Positions 1 through 6,898 of a DNA stretch of 10,783 nt are shown here, piece after piece. The DNA comes from Syntrophomonas sp. UBA4807 (lineage in GTDB: Bacteria; Bacillota; Syntrophomonadia; Syntrophomonadales; Syntrophomonadaceae). The stretch covers positions 1-10,783 of the forward strand of contig DHGD01000135.1 in the NCBI GenBank assembly GCA_002402575.1. Reading direction: 5' to 3'. Within the stretch, counting starts at the first letter, position 1. The number at the start of each line of letters is the position of its first letter. The position numbers were made by a program, and so were the translations under genes. A model generated the notes under the pieces. That model saw nothing but the letters and a program-made list of their open reading frames with translations. It ran no database searches and had not been told where the DNA came from.

Positions 1-197
1 TATTTGATTTGATCGCCGTACTTGGTTCGGTGGAGAAAGCTGAGATGTATCGCACCTTTAATATGGGTATCGGCTTTATCATAGCTGTAGGCACCACCGA
101 TGTTGATATGGCTATGCAAGTCTTGCGTGAACAGGGCGAGAGCCCCTTGCTCATCGGACGGGTGAGCCGTGAAACGGAAGGGGTCAAACTATTATGA
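1..197 (+). CDS. purM: Phosphoribosylformylglycinamidine cyclo-ligase (AIR synthetase), C-terminal end only
   Basis: This is the 3' end of purM, cut by the window edge. The first complete codon is at position 3, and about 64 residues precede the TGA stop. The visible tail has the C-terminal PurM signature EMYRTFNMGIGF near the cut end, followed by a beta-alpha-beta stretch ending in LIGRV, as in the family. PurM is a cytoplasmic enzyme that closes the imidazole ring of AIR from FGAM using ATP. The family is usually about 340-350 residues, so roughly four fifths lies upstream. The stop overlaps the purN start by 4 nt (ATGA), which suggests translational coupling. The identification rests on the C-terminal motif and on the downstream purN-purH-purD order. 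Confidence 0.93.
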   Translation, partial: FDLIAVLGSVEKAEMYRTFNMGIGFIIAVGTTDVDMAMQVLREQGESPLLIGRVSRETEGVKLL

Positions 198-820
198 GAC
201 GCATAATGGAAGCCGGAAGACTGTGTTTGGGACTTCTGGCTTCAGGGCGGGGCAGCAATTTCGATGCCATCATGACTGCCATCATCCGCCGGGAATTGAA
301 CGCCACTATGGCCGTGGTGATAAGTGATAACCGGGATGCTGCCGTTTTGCAAAAAGCTAAAGTACATAATGTAAAAAACCGCTTTGTCAATCCGCGGGAC
401 TTTAACAGCAAAAGTGAGTACGAACAACACCTGGTGGAGTTGCTGCAGGCTGAGTCGGTTGATGTGGTGGTTTTAGCCGGATATATGCGCATAGTAGGAA
501 GTGTGCTGCTTGATGCCTACCAGGACCGGGTGGTCAACATACATCCCTCTCTGTTGCCTTCTTTTATGGGTTTGCACGCCCAGCGCCAGGCGGTCGAATA
601 CGGAGTCAAATACAGCGGCTGCACGGTGCACCTGGTTGACGAGGGTATGGACACCGGTCCCATTATCATGCAAGCCGTGGTGTCGGTAGCGCAGGACGAT
701 GATGAAGACAGCCTGGCCACCCGGATACTGGTGGAAGAGCATAAAATTTACTGGCGCTGCCTGCAGCTGCTCGCTGAAGGGCGGATTTACCTGGAGGGTC
801 GGCGGATATTTATCTGTTGA
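194..820 (+). CDS. purN: Phosphoribosylglycinamide formyltransferase 1 (GAR transformylase)
   Basis: PurN transfers a formyl group from 10-formyl-THF to GAR, giving FGAR, in purine synthesis. The 208-residue product is close to the family length. It opens with the phosphate-binding loop ASGRGSNF (residues 16-23). The core AGYMRIV strand follows, then the catalytic NIHPSLLP block with Asn115 and His117. The folate and catalytic loop DEGMDTGPI contains Asp153. These three residues match the E. coli Asn106/His108/Asp144 triad with a constant offset of 9. The ATG at 194 is preferred because it overlaps the purM stop as ATGA and has GGAAGGGG at 176-183. The in-frame ATG at 206 has no comparable ribosome site. 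It is not the formate-dependent PurT, which is an unrelated ATP-grasp enzyme. Confidence 0.96.
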   Translation: MRRIMEAGRLCLGLLASGRGSNFDAIMTAIIRRELNATMAVVISDNRDAAVLQKAKVHNVKNRFVNPRDFNSKSEYEQHLVELLQAESVDVVVLAGYMRIVGSVLLDAYQDRVVNIHPSLLPSFMGLHAQRQAVEYGVKYSGCTVHLVDEGMDTGPIIMQAVVSVAQDDDEDSLATRILVEEHKIYWRCLQLLAEGRIYLEGRRIFIC

Positions 821-901
821 GGGCTGGGTCAGCAGCTGGACCTGCATTTAGTATAGATTGTTAACGCCATAATGCTGTATATGGTTGTGATTTTTGGAAT
901 T

Positions 902-908
902 AGGGAGG
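902..908 (+). promoter_or_regulatory. Ribosome binding site of purH
   Basis: AGGGAGG lies 7 nt before the ATG at 916. It is a near-perfect Shine-Dalgarno sequence and fixes the purH start, where the encoded protein begins with the expected [12 protein letters not shown] block. The gene therefore has its own strong initiation signal rather than depending on coupling to purN, which ends 95 nt upstream. Confidence 0.8.
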
Positions 909-915
909 TATTGCA

Positions 916-2439
916 ATGACAAAAAGGGCTCTCTTGAGCGTTTCCGACAAAAGCGGCCTGATAGCGTTTGCCCAAGGTCTCACTGATTTGGGCTATGAGA
1001 TCATCAGTACCGGAGGAACCTACAGTACTCTGCAGGAGGCCGGTGTACAGGTTACCAAGGTGGCAGAGGTCACCGGTTTTCCTGAAATTCTAGACGGGCG
1101 TGTCAAAACCCTGCATCCTAAAATTCATGGCGGGATTTTGGCTATTAGGAATCAGAAGCATCTGGCCGAGTTGGAGCAAAACCAGATTACTCCTATTGAT
1201 CTGGTGGCAGTCAACCTGTACCCCTTCAAGGCTACGGTCAGCAAACCCGGGGTGACATTGGAAGAGGCTATTGAGAACATAGATATCGGCGGCCCCAGCA
1301 TGGTCAGGTCGGCTGCCAAGAATTACCGCGACGTAGTGGTAGTTACTAACCCGAAACTGTATCCGCTGATTTTGCAGCAACTGCAAAATGGCCTGGTGGA
1401 TGAGGCCACTCGCTTGGATCTGGCTCTGGAAGCCTTTCGCCACACCGCCAGCTATGATACCATGATCAGCGCGTATCTGGCCAAATTAACCGGGAGCGAT
1501 CTGCCTGACACTTATGTCCATGCCGGGGAAAAGGTGTATGGACTGCGTTATGGCGAAAACCCCCATCAGCGGGCGGCCTTTTACCGGGATATGCTGCCTT
1601 TGGGGGCAGGATTGCCGGATGCCCAGCAGCTCAACGGCAAAGATCTTTCCTATAATAATATTATCGACACACAGGCGGCCTGGGATCTGGTGCGCGAATT
1701 TACCGCACCGGCCTGTGTGATAATAAAACACAACAACCCTTGCGGCACCGCTTTGGGAAGCAACTTAGCCGAAGCTTACGAGCGCGCTTTGGAAGCCGAT
1801 CCGGTTTCCGCCTACGGCGGCATTGTGGCTTTCAACGGACGGGTGGACGAGGAGACCGCCCAAAAGGCGGCAAAGCTCTTTATGGAGGTTGTCATCGCGC
1901 CGGATTACGATAAAGAGGCTCTGGAAATCCTTTGTAAGAAGACTAATCTGCGCATTTTGCGTTTAGAAATAAATCCTTCCGCAACCTGGCAAGTTAAAAG
2001 TGTAGACGGAGGGTTCATAGTTCAGGAATCCGACCGGGACAAAATAACCGCCAGCGACTTGCAGGTGGTTACTACGGCTCAACCCAGCACCGAACAGATC
2101 GAGGACTTGCTGTTTGCCTGGAAAGTATGCAAGCATGTCAAATCCAATGCCATCGTACTGGCCAAAGCAAGACAGGCCATTGGGGTGGGGGCCGGGCAGA
2201 TGAACCGGGTCGGTTCGGCCCGCATTGCTGTGGAAATGGCCGGCGACAAAGCCCACAACTCGGTCATGGCTTCCGATGCTTTCTTCCCTTTTAAGGATTC
2301 GGTGGAGGTGGCTATAGCGGCCGGGGTCAAAGCCATCATACAGCCAGGCGGTTCCATCCGCGATGAAATGAGCATCGCCGAATGCAATGCACATGGTATC
2401 GCCATGGTTTTCACCGGGGTGCGCCACTTTAAACACTAA
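916..2439 (+). CDS. purH: Bifunctional AICAR transformylase / IMP cyclohydrolase
   Basis: PurH catalyses the last two purine steps: formylation of AICAR with 10-formyl-THF and ring closure to IMP. The 507 residues match the usual 505-530. The N-terminal MGS-like cyclohydrolase domain (about 1-190) shows [15 protein letters not shown] and [13 protein letters not shown], then the NLYPF and [16 protein letters not shown] blocks. The C-terminal transformylase domain carries YGENPHQ, the catalytic Lys271-His272 pair in [38 protein letters not shown] and [10 protein letters not shown], and ends in FTGVRHFKH. All hallmark blocks are present, so both activities should be intact. Its AICAR substrate comes from the purine pathway and also from HisH/HisF, encoded about 6-8 kb downstream on the same strand. 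Confidence 0.98.
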   Translation: MTKRALLSVSDKSGLIAFAQGLTDLGYEIISTGGTYSTLQEAGVQVTKVAEVTGFPEILDGRVKTLHPKIHGGILAIRNQKHLAELEQNQITPIDLVAVNLYPFKATVSKPGVTLEEAIENIDIGGPSMVRSAAKNYRDVVVVTNPKLYPLILQQLQNGLVDEATRLDLALEAFRHTASYDTMISAYLAKLTGSDLPDTYVHAGEKVYGLRYGENPHQRAAFYRDMLPLGAGLPDAQQLNGKDLSYNNIIDTQAAWDLVREFTAPACVIIKHNNPCGTALGSNLAEAYERALEADPVSAYGGIVAFNGRVDEETAQKAAKLFMEVVIAPDYDKEALEILCKKTNLRILRLEINPSATWQVKSVDGGFIVQESDRDKITASDLQVVTTAQPSTEQIEDLLFAWKVCKHVKSNAIVLAKARQAIGVGAGQMNRVGSARIAVEMAGDKAHNSVMASDAFFPFKDSVEVAIAAGVKAIIQPGGSIRDEMSIAECNAHGIAMVFTGVRHFKH

Positions 2440-2445
2440 AACCTA

Positions 2446-2473
2446 TTTACACTATCTGGATTTATGGTATCCT
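2446..2473 (+). promoter_or_regulatory. Possible sigma-A-type promoter ahead of purD
   Basis: A TTTACA hexamer (2446-2451) lies 16 nt before TATCCT (2468-2473). The latter is directly preceded by TGG, an extended -10 (TGn) element. The predicted RNA start is near 2480, about 60 nt before the purD ATG. The region is AT-rich compared with the flanking genes and lies in one of the few real gaps of the cluster. The match is by eye, one base off in the -35 and two in the -10. If real, it would let purD and the downstream genes be transcribed apart from purM-N-H. Confidence 0.33.
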
Positions 2474-2487
2474 ATTAATCTATACCG

Positions 2488-2517
2488 TCTCTTTGCAGGA
2501 CGTCCGCCGCAGAGGGA
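2488..2517 (+). other. RNA hairpin in the purD leader
   Basis: TCTCTTTGC (2488-2496) can pair with GCAGAGGGA (2509-2517). The result is a 9-bp stem with two G-U wobbles and a 12-nt loop. The loop contains the self-complementary octamer GGACGTCC (2498-2505), too tight to fold on itself but able to pair with another copy. No T-run follows, so it is not a Rho-independent terminator. It lies just after the putative promoter and about 10 nt before the purD ribosome site. Its right arm also includes GAGGG, which could serve an alternative purD ATG at 2526. A regulatory role is inference; it may be a chance fold. Confidence 0.35.
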
Positions 2518-2527
2518 TAAATTGTAT

Positions 2528-2535
2528 GAGGGGGG
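2528..2535 (+). promoter_or_regulatory. Ribosome binding site of purD
   Basis: GAGGGGGG ends 5 nt before the ATG at 2541. It supports that start over an upstream in-frame ATG at 2526 and a TTG at 2493, both of which would add N-terminal residues not expected before the Rossmann-like first strand. Confidence 0.7.
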
Positions 2536-2540
2536 TAAGT

Positions 2541-3827
2541 ATGGGTAAAAAGATACTGGTGATCGGCCAGGGCGGCAGGGAACATGCTCTGGTGTGGAAA
2601 CTGGCCCAGAGCGCGGAGGTTGAAAAGATTTATGCCGCCCCGGGCAATCCCGGCATAGCCGAGCTGGCCCAGTGTGAAGACATCGAGGTGGACGACCTTA
2701 GTGAGCTCCTCTTTTTCGCCTGGAGCCAGAAGATCGACCTCACTGTGGTGGGCCCCGAAGTACCCTTGACGGCAGGTATCGTGGAGCTGTTTCACGACCA
2801 TGACCTGCAGATTTTTGGCCCAACTTCCGCTGCGGCCAGGCTGGAGGGAAGCAAGGTTTTTGCCAAAGACCTGTTGCGCAAATATAACATTCCCACGGCA
2901 GCTTATGAGACTTTTGAAGATATGCAACCGGCCCTGAAATATGCCCTGGATTTTATCAAAAACGGGCGCCGCGCGGTGATTAAGGCTGACGGGCTGGCGG
3001 CCGGCAAAGGGGTTGTCATCGCTTCCACCGAGGCCCAGGTTACAGCGGCCCTGGTCGGCATGATGCAGGACCGTCAGTTTGGCAAGGCCGGTGACAAGGT
3101 GGTCATCGAAGAATTCCTGGAAGGCGAAGAGGTCAGTTTTTTTGCCATCAGTGACGGACAAAATTACCTGCCGCTGATGGCCGCCCAGGATCACAAACAG
3201 GTTTATGATAATGATGAGGGACCTAACACTGGAGGAATGGGCGCTTATGTAAATCCTCCGGTGTATACTGCGGAACTTCATCAGGAGGTTCTGAAGACTA
3301 TTGTAGAACCGGTTATAGCCGCTATGCAGGCTGAAGGCTGTCCTTACCAGGGAGTTTTATACGCCGGTTTGATGATCACCGCTGACGGCCCCAAAGTGCT
3401 GGAATTTAACTGCCGCTTTGGGGATCCTGAAACTCAGGCTATCATGCCCATGCTGGATGGAGATTTACTGCCGGTGCTGGAGGCTTCAGCCCGCGGAGAT
3501 ATCAAGGGAGTGCGGCTGGGAATCAAACCGGGCAGTTGTGTATGTCTGGTGCTGGCTTCGGGAGGCTATCCGGAGAGCTATCAGAAGGGATTGCCCATTT
3601 CAGGATTGGATGCGGTGGATAGAGACACCATAGTGTTTCATGCCGGCACTGCCAAAAAAGCAGGCCGGATAGTAACCAACGGCGGGCGGGTGTTGAACCT
3701 GGTCAGCGCCGCGGACAGTATCCGTGAAGCCATAGACCGGGTTTACCGGGAAGCCGCCAAAATTAGCTTTGAGAATATGCATTACCGCAAGGATATTGGG
3801 CATAAAGGCCTCGCGAAGGAGGGCTAA
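2541..3827 (+). CDS. purD: Phosphoribosylamine-glycine ligase (GAR synthetase)
   Basis: PurD joins glycine to phosphoribosylamine using ATP, making GAR, the substrate of PurN. From the ATG at 2541 the protein is 428 residues, typical of the family. It begins with the N-domain motif ILVIGQGGREHAL, followed by PGNPG and VVGPEVPL. The ATP-grasp domain shows RLEGSKVFAKD, VIKADGLAAGKGVV (Lys148), VVIEEFLEGEEVS, the PurD signature DHKQVYDNDEGPNTGGMGAY, and the metal-binding VLEFNCRFGDPETQ. The C-terminal domain has LASGGYP. No key block is missing. An ATG at 2526 would add five residues and has a weaker GAGGG site. The stop lies 3 nt before the next gene, so the downstream membrane protein gene very likely shares its transcript. 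Confidence 0.97.
   Translation: MGKKILVIGQGGREHALVWKLAQSAEVEKIYAAPGNPGIAELAQCEDIEVDDLSELLFFAWSQKIDLTVVGPEVPLTAGIVELFHDHDLQIFGPTSAAARLEGSKVFAKDLLRKYNIPTAAYETFEDMQPALKYALDFIKNGRRAVIKADGLAAGKGVVIASTEAQVTAALVGMMQDRQFGKAGDKVVIEEFLEGEEVSFFAISDGQNYLPLMAAQDHKQVYDNDEGPNTGGMGAYVNPPVYTAELHQEVLKTIVEPVIAAMQAEGCPYQGVLYAGLMITADGPKVLEFNCRFGDPETQAIMPMLDGDLLPVLEASARGDIKGVRLGIKPGSCVCLVLASGGYPESYQKGLPISGLDAVDRDTIVFHAGTAKKAGRIVTNGGRVLNLVSAADSIREAIDRVYREAAKISFENMHYRKDIGHKGLAKEG
3816..3823 (+). promoter_or_regulatory. Ribosome binding site for the TTG start at 3831
   Basis: AAGGAGGG lies 7 nt before TTG at 3831, inside the last codons of purD. This strong site is the main reason for accepting a TTG start for the membrane protein gene; the next in-frame ATG (codon 20) falls in the middle of the first membrane helix. 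Confidence 0.7.
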
Positions 3828-3830
3828 CTA

Positions 3831-4364
3831 TTGAACTGGTCCAGGCAGATCGCCCTGCGCTGGGCAGTGTTGTTAATCGCCGTGGCTATGTTGCTTTTCT
3901 TGCCCACCCGTGAATTTCTCAAGGTAACCTTCATGCTGGGTGTGCCAGTTATATTCGTGTTAGGGTATATGGCAAAACAGCGCCGCAAATCTCTGCCCTT
4001 TGTAATTTCAGGGGTTTTGCTGCTGGTTATCGGCACTGGCTATCTATATCTCCTATATACCCTGCCGCAACGTATTGAGGTACGTCGTATTGTTATGGAA
4101 GGCAGCGAACTCCAGGGTCAGGGACGTTATCAGGAAGCCATTCAGCGCTATCGCGACCTGGAGGCTTTGGGCAAAAGCGAAGATATGCACGAGCGCATCG
4201 CCCAGGCGGAAAAGGAATCGTACGCAGCCCAATTACTAGCCCAGGCAGAATTGCTGCAGCAGTCTGGCCAGCAGCAAAAAGCTCTGGAGATCCTGAACAG
4301 TATACCTCCCGGAACCCGCTCCGCTGTTAAGGCGGGCAAACTAAAAAAAGAGTGGGGAGGCTAG
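3831..4364 (+). CDS. Small membrane protein with three predicted TM helices and a C-terminal TPR-like region; function unknown
   Basis: I do not recognise this 177-residue protein as a named family. The N-terminal half is strongly hydrophobic, with likely membrane helices at about 9-25, 30-47 and 57-78. Basic residues between helices 2 and 3 (KQRRK, 49-53) suggest that loop is cytoplasmic, which would place the C-terminus outside. The soluble C-terminal part is alpha-helical and rich in Gln, Glu and Ala. It contains two TPR-like units: about 91-114 (GRYQEAIQRYRDLEALG) and about 139-161 (AELLQQSGQQQKALEIL), suggesting a protein-protein contact surface. It starts with TTG behind a strong ribosome site, 3 nt after purD, and ends 8 nt before the HD-domain gene. 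Base composition looks like its neighbours, so there is no sign of recent transfer. A direct role in purine or histidine synthesis cannot be claimed. Confidence 0.8.
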   Translation: MNWSRQIALRWAVLLIAVAMLLFLPTREFLKVTFMLGVPVIFVLGYMAKQRRKSLPFVISGVLLLVIGTGYLYLLYTLPQRIEVRRIVMEGSELQGQGRYQEAIQRYRDLEALGKSEDMHERIAQAEKESYAAQLLAQAELLQQSGQQQKALEILNSIPPGTRSAVKAGKLKKEWGG

Positions 4365-4366
4365 GA
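4356..4366 (+). promoter_or_regulatory. Ribosome binding region for the TTG start at 4373
   Basis: GGAGG (4356-4360) and AGGA (4363-4366) lie 12 and 6 nt before TTG at 4373 and overlap the stop of the preceding gene. They favour TTG at 4373 over the in-frame GTG at 4352, which would overlap the upstream gene by 13 nt and has no good site. Confidence 0.5.
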
Positions 4367-4372
4367 AATAAT

Positions 4373-5035
4373 TTGATAACCCTTGATGATATCAAGAACA
4401 ATCAGGCGGTACAGAGTTATATGCTGGTGGGCAATGAGTATATAGGCACTATCGGCGCCATAGAACACAGCATCAACCATGCCGAACTGGTTTCTCGGCT
4501 CAGCCGCGACATCCTCAGCAAGCTTGGTTATCCACCGCGTGAGGCGGAATTAGCTGCAATCGCCGGGTATCTGCATGATATCGGCAACCTGATCAACCGC
4601 TACGGACACGGTATGTCAGGTGCCTTGATGTCTTTCCGCATCCTCTTGGATATGGGCATGGACCCTGAGGAAATTGCCATTATTATGGGAGCCATTGGCA
4701 ATCATGAAGAACATGCCGAGGGAAAAAGTGTCAACAATGTAGCGGCTGCCGTGATACTCGCTGACAAATCCGATGTCAAGCGTTCCCGCGTCAGAAAACG
4801 GGATTTTTCCACCTTTACTCCCCGCGACCGGGTCAATTATGCAGTTACCGATTCGCATCTGGAAGTGGATGCGCACAACAAGGTCATCAGCCTGAAGATC
4901 ACCATCGATATCGAGGTTACTTCGGTGATGGAGTATTTTGAAATTTTCCTTACCAAGATGATGATGAGCAGAAGGGCGGCTGAATACCTGGGCTGCGAAT
5001 TTGAACTGATGATAAATGACGCCAAGTTATTGTAA
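4373..5035 (+). CDS. HD-domain (HDIG motif) metal-dependent phosphohydrolase-like protein
   Basis: From the TTG at 4373 the product is 220 residues, beginning ITLDDIKNN. It has an HD-superfamily metal site: His32 and His36 in EHSINHAE, His68-Asp69 in YLHDIGN (an HDIG motif), His79, His111 in GNHEEH, and Asp131 and Asp134 in ILADKSDVKRSRVR. The C-terminal third (about 145-220) is an alpha/beta stretch ending in FELMINDAKLL. HD proteins of this kind hydrolyse phosphate esters of nucleotides or similar compounds, but the substrate cannot be read from the sequence. No GYP, nucleotide cyclase, RelA or membrane segment is present, so it is not a classic c-di-GMP phosphodiesterase or (p)ppGpp synthetase. 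It ends 18 nt before hisZ, within the purine-histidine run. The HD call is firm; the substrate is unknown. A GTG start at 4352 (227 residues) remains possible. Confidence 0.88.
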   Translation: MITLDDIKNNQAVQSYMLVGNEYIGTIGAIEHSINHAELVSRLSRDILSKLGYPPREAELAAIAGYLHDIGNLINRYGHGMSGALMSFRILLDMGMDPEEIAIIMGAIGNHEEHAEGKSVNNVAAAVILADKSDVKRSRVRKRDFSTFTPRDRVNYAVTDSHLEVDAHNKVISLKITIDIEVTSVMEYFEIFLTKMMMSRRAAEYLGCEFELMINDAKLL

Positions 5036-5053
5036 TTTTGCGAGGTATTATCC

Positions 5054-6208
5054 ATGAAGAACAGAGAAGTGCCCAAAGGGCTGCGAGATATGTTGCCCGA
5101 TGAGGTAAAGGTGAAACGAAATATTGAACGCAAAGCATCCCGCTTATTCAGCAGTTACGGTTACCGCGAGGTAATCACCCCCACTTTTGAATTCCTGGAG
5201 GTGATTGAGAGCGGGGCGGGCAAGAAAATCCGCGGCGAGTTGTTTCTGTTCATGGACCGTGAAGGGGGCATTCTGTCACTGCGTCCCGAGGTGACCGTTT
5301 CCATTGCCAGACTGGCCTCGACCCATCTGCGCGAGGAAATGCCCCAGCGTCTGTTCTATATCAGCAATGTATTCCGCCATGTGCAGCCCCACTTGGCTCA
5401 GTACCGCGAGTACTGGCAGGCCGGACTTGAACTTTTGGGAGCCCCCGGCCCGTGGGCGGATGCCGAGATAATCAATATAGCGGTGCGGCTGCTGCGCGAC
5501 CTGGGTCTGGGACGATTCAAAATCAGCATCAACCAGATCGGCATATGCAACGCGCTATTAGAAGACAAAGCCCTGTTGGCAGCAGAACGTGAGCAGATCC
5601 GCAGCCTGGTGGAAAGCAAAGACCTGGTGGAACTGAACCGAGTGTTGGAAAACATGGACATCGAGGACGGCTGGAAAGAGACTATAGCCAGCCTGCCCAT
5701 ACTGCATGGCGGCCTGGAAGTAATCAAGCGCATCCCCTATATTGAAAAGAACCGGGCAGCATCTATTGCGGTGGAGGAATTGCTGCAGGTTTATGAGGCC
5801 TTAGGGCAATACGGGGTTTTGGATGAGATCATGATCGATCTGGGGGTGTTGCGCCGCTTGGACTATTATACCGGCCTGGTTTTTGAGGGCTATTCACCCG
5901 ATTTGGGCTACGGACTTCTAGGCGGGGGGCGCTATGACCGGCTGATGGAACAGTTTGGTTTTTCCTGTCCGGCCACCGGTTTTGCGGTGGGCATCGACCG
6001 CCTGGCCCTGGTCTTGAAATGCCGTGAAACAGAACCCCGCCACTGTCTGGTGGGGGGAAAAGATATGGCGAGAGTGTTGAAACGCTGCCAGGAGCTGCGA
6101 CAGTCCGGTCTGGTAGTAGAGATGGACGTACTGGGGCGCGGCAGCAAAGAACTGCTGAAGGTAGCGGAGTCCAGGGACAACTGGAGCCTGGAGTACCTAG
6201 ATGACTAA
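5054..6208 (+). CDS. hisZ: ATP phosphoribosyltransferase regulatory subunit (HisRS-like paralogue)
   Basis: HisZ is a catalytically retired relative of histidyl-tRNA synthetase that assembles with short HisG and confers activity and histidine feedback control. The 384 residues fit HisZ (about 390) rather than HisS (about 420-430). It has class II synthetase blocks: PKGLRDMLP at the N-terminus, motif 2 around Phe107-Arg108 (VFRHVQPHLAQYREYWQAG), the histidine-binding block RRLDYYTGLVFEGY (267-280), and motif 3 with GGGRYDRL and ATGFAVGIDRL (290-317). Motif 2 lacks the usual synthetase acidic residue before PQ, reading VQPHL. The tail after motif 3 is about 65 residues, too short for a full anticodon-binding domain. 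A GAGGT site lies 7 nt before the ATG. Only 18 nt separate it from the HD gene, leaving no room for a T-box leader. The hisG neighbour settles HisZ over HisS. Confidence 0.95.
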   Translation: MKNREVPKGLRDMLPDEVKVKRNIERKASRLFSSYGYREVITPTFEFLEVIESGAGKKIRGELFLFMDREGGILSLRPEVTVSIARLASTHLREEMPQRLFYISNVFRHVQPHLAQYREYWQAGLELLGAPGPWADAEIINIAVRLLRDLGLGRFKISINQIGICNALLEDKALLAAEREQIRSLVESKDLVELNRVLENMDIEDGWKETIASLPILHGGLEVIKRIPYIEKNRAASIAVEELLQVYEALGQYGVLDEIMIDLGVLRRLDYYTGLVFEGYSPDLGYGLLGGGRYDRLMEQFGFSCPATGFAVGIDRLALVLKCRETEPRHCLVGGKDMARVLKRCQELRQSGLVVEMDVLGRGSKELLKVAESRDNWSLEYLDD

Positions 6209-6244
6209 GCGGCCAAGCGTTATGGACGAAATAGGGGGAACAAA

Positions 6245-6898
6245 ATGGAACAGCAATATTTAACCATAGCATTATCCAAAGGCACCCTATTAAAGCCCAC
6301 CGTGGCCCTTTTTAATAAGGCCGGACTGCCTTTTGAGGGTGTCAGCGAAGACAGCCGCAGCATGGTCTTCGATTATGAACAGCCCATGATCAAATATATC
6401 ATGTGCCGTCCCACCGATGTACCTACCTATGTGGAACAGGGCGCGGCCGATCTGGGCATAGTGGGTAAAGATGTCATTGTTGAACAAGGCAAAGACGTTT
6501 TTGAAATGGTAGATTTAAGGTACGGCTGCTGCCGCTTCGTGGTGGCAGTTCCGGAAGAAATTAAAAACAATAAACTGACAGACCTGAACTACAAACGGGT
6601 GGCTACCAAGTTCCCGGTGACAGCGGAACGTTTTTTCCGAGACCAGGGACTGCAAGTGGAGATCATCGAATTGCACGGTAATATCGAGTTGGCGCCCTTG
6701 ATGGGCTTATCGGACATGATAGTGGATATTGTCTCCACAGGACGCACCTTGCGCGAGAACAATCTGGTGGAACTGGTCAAGATTATGGATTCCACCACCC
6801 GACTGATTTGCAACCGAGTCAGCTACCGAACCAAATATGAACGCATTCAGCCCTTGATAGAGAGGCTGCAATCTCTGGCGAAAGGCGGTAACAGTTGA
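6245..6898 (+). CDS. hisG: ATP phosphoribosyltransferase catalytic subunit, short form
   Basis: HisG performs the first step of histidine synthesis, condensing ATP and PRPP to phosphoribosyl-ATP. At 217 residues this is the short form, which lacks the C-terminal ACT-like regulatory domain of long HisG (about 290-300) and needs HisZ, encoded 36 nt upstream. It shows the N-terminal ALSKGTLL block, the AADLGIVGKDV strand-turn, and the PRPP-binding loop DIVSTGRT at residues 161-168, preceded by ELHGNIELAP and followed by LRENNL. AGGGGGAA (6233-6240) supports the ATG at 6245. The TGA stop overlaps the hisD ATG by one base (TGATG), so hisD is probably translated by coupling. The residue after ALSKG is Thr where Arg is common. 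Confidence 0.97.
   Translation: MEQQYLTIALSKGTLLKPTVALFNKAGLPFEGVSEDSRSMVFDYEQPMIKYIMCRPTDVPTYVEQGAADLGIVGKDVIVEQGKDVFEMVDLRYGCCRFVVAVPEEIKNNKLTDLNYKRVATKFPVTAERFFRDQGLQVEIIELHGNIELAPLMGLSDMIVDIVSTGRTLRENNLVELVKIMDSTTRLICNRVSYRTKYERIQPLIERLQSLAKGGNS

Noticed and set aside
194..820. Unusual Met in the PurN block SLLPSFMGLHAQ
   Set aside because: This position varies in the family (Pro, Lys, Met and others), and the catalytic Asn115, His117 and Asp153 are intact.
845..873. Possible promoter before purH with CATAAT at 868-873
   Set aside because: The -10-like hexamer is good, but 17 nt upstream there is only CATTTA, and there is no extended -10; too weak to call.
867..884. Inverted repeat CCATA/TATGG in the purN-purH gap
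   Set aside because: It is only 5 AU-rich pairs around an 8-nt loop with no T-run; likely chance.
1963..2436. Minus-strand reading frame (157 codons) opposite the 3' end of purH
   Set aside because: It is antisense to the conserved transformylase domain, with no ribosome site or family resemblance; a shadow frame.
2475..3281. Long minus-strand reading frame (268 codons) opposite purD
   Set aside because: It lies fully antisense to a clear PurD with every family motif, has no recognisable domain, and looks like a shadow of the coding strand's codon bias.
5054..6208. Histidyl-tRNA synthetase (hisS) instead of hisZ
   Set aside because: The length is short, motif 2 departs from the active synthetase form, the anticodon-binding domain is incomplete, and a short-form hisG follows directly.
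5829..6272. Minus-strand reading frame (147 codons) opposite the end of hisZ and the start of hisG
   Set aside because: Its product is rich in Pro, Ser and Arg as expected from antisense translation, and it spans a real gene junction.
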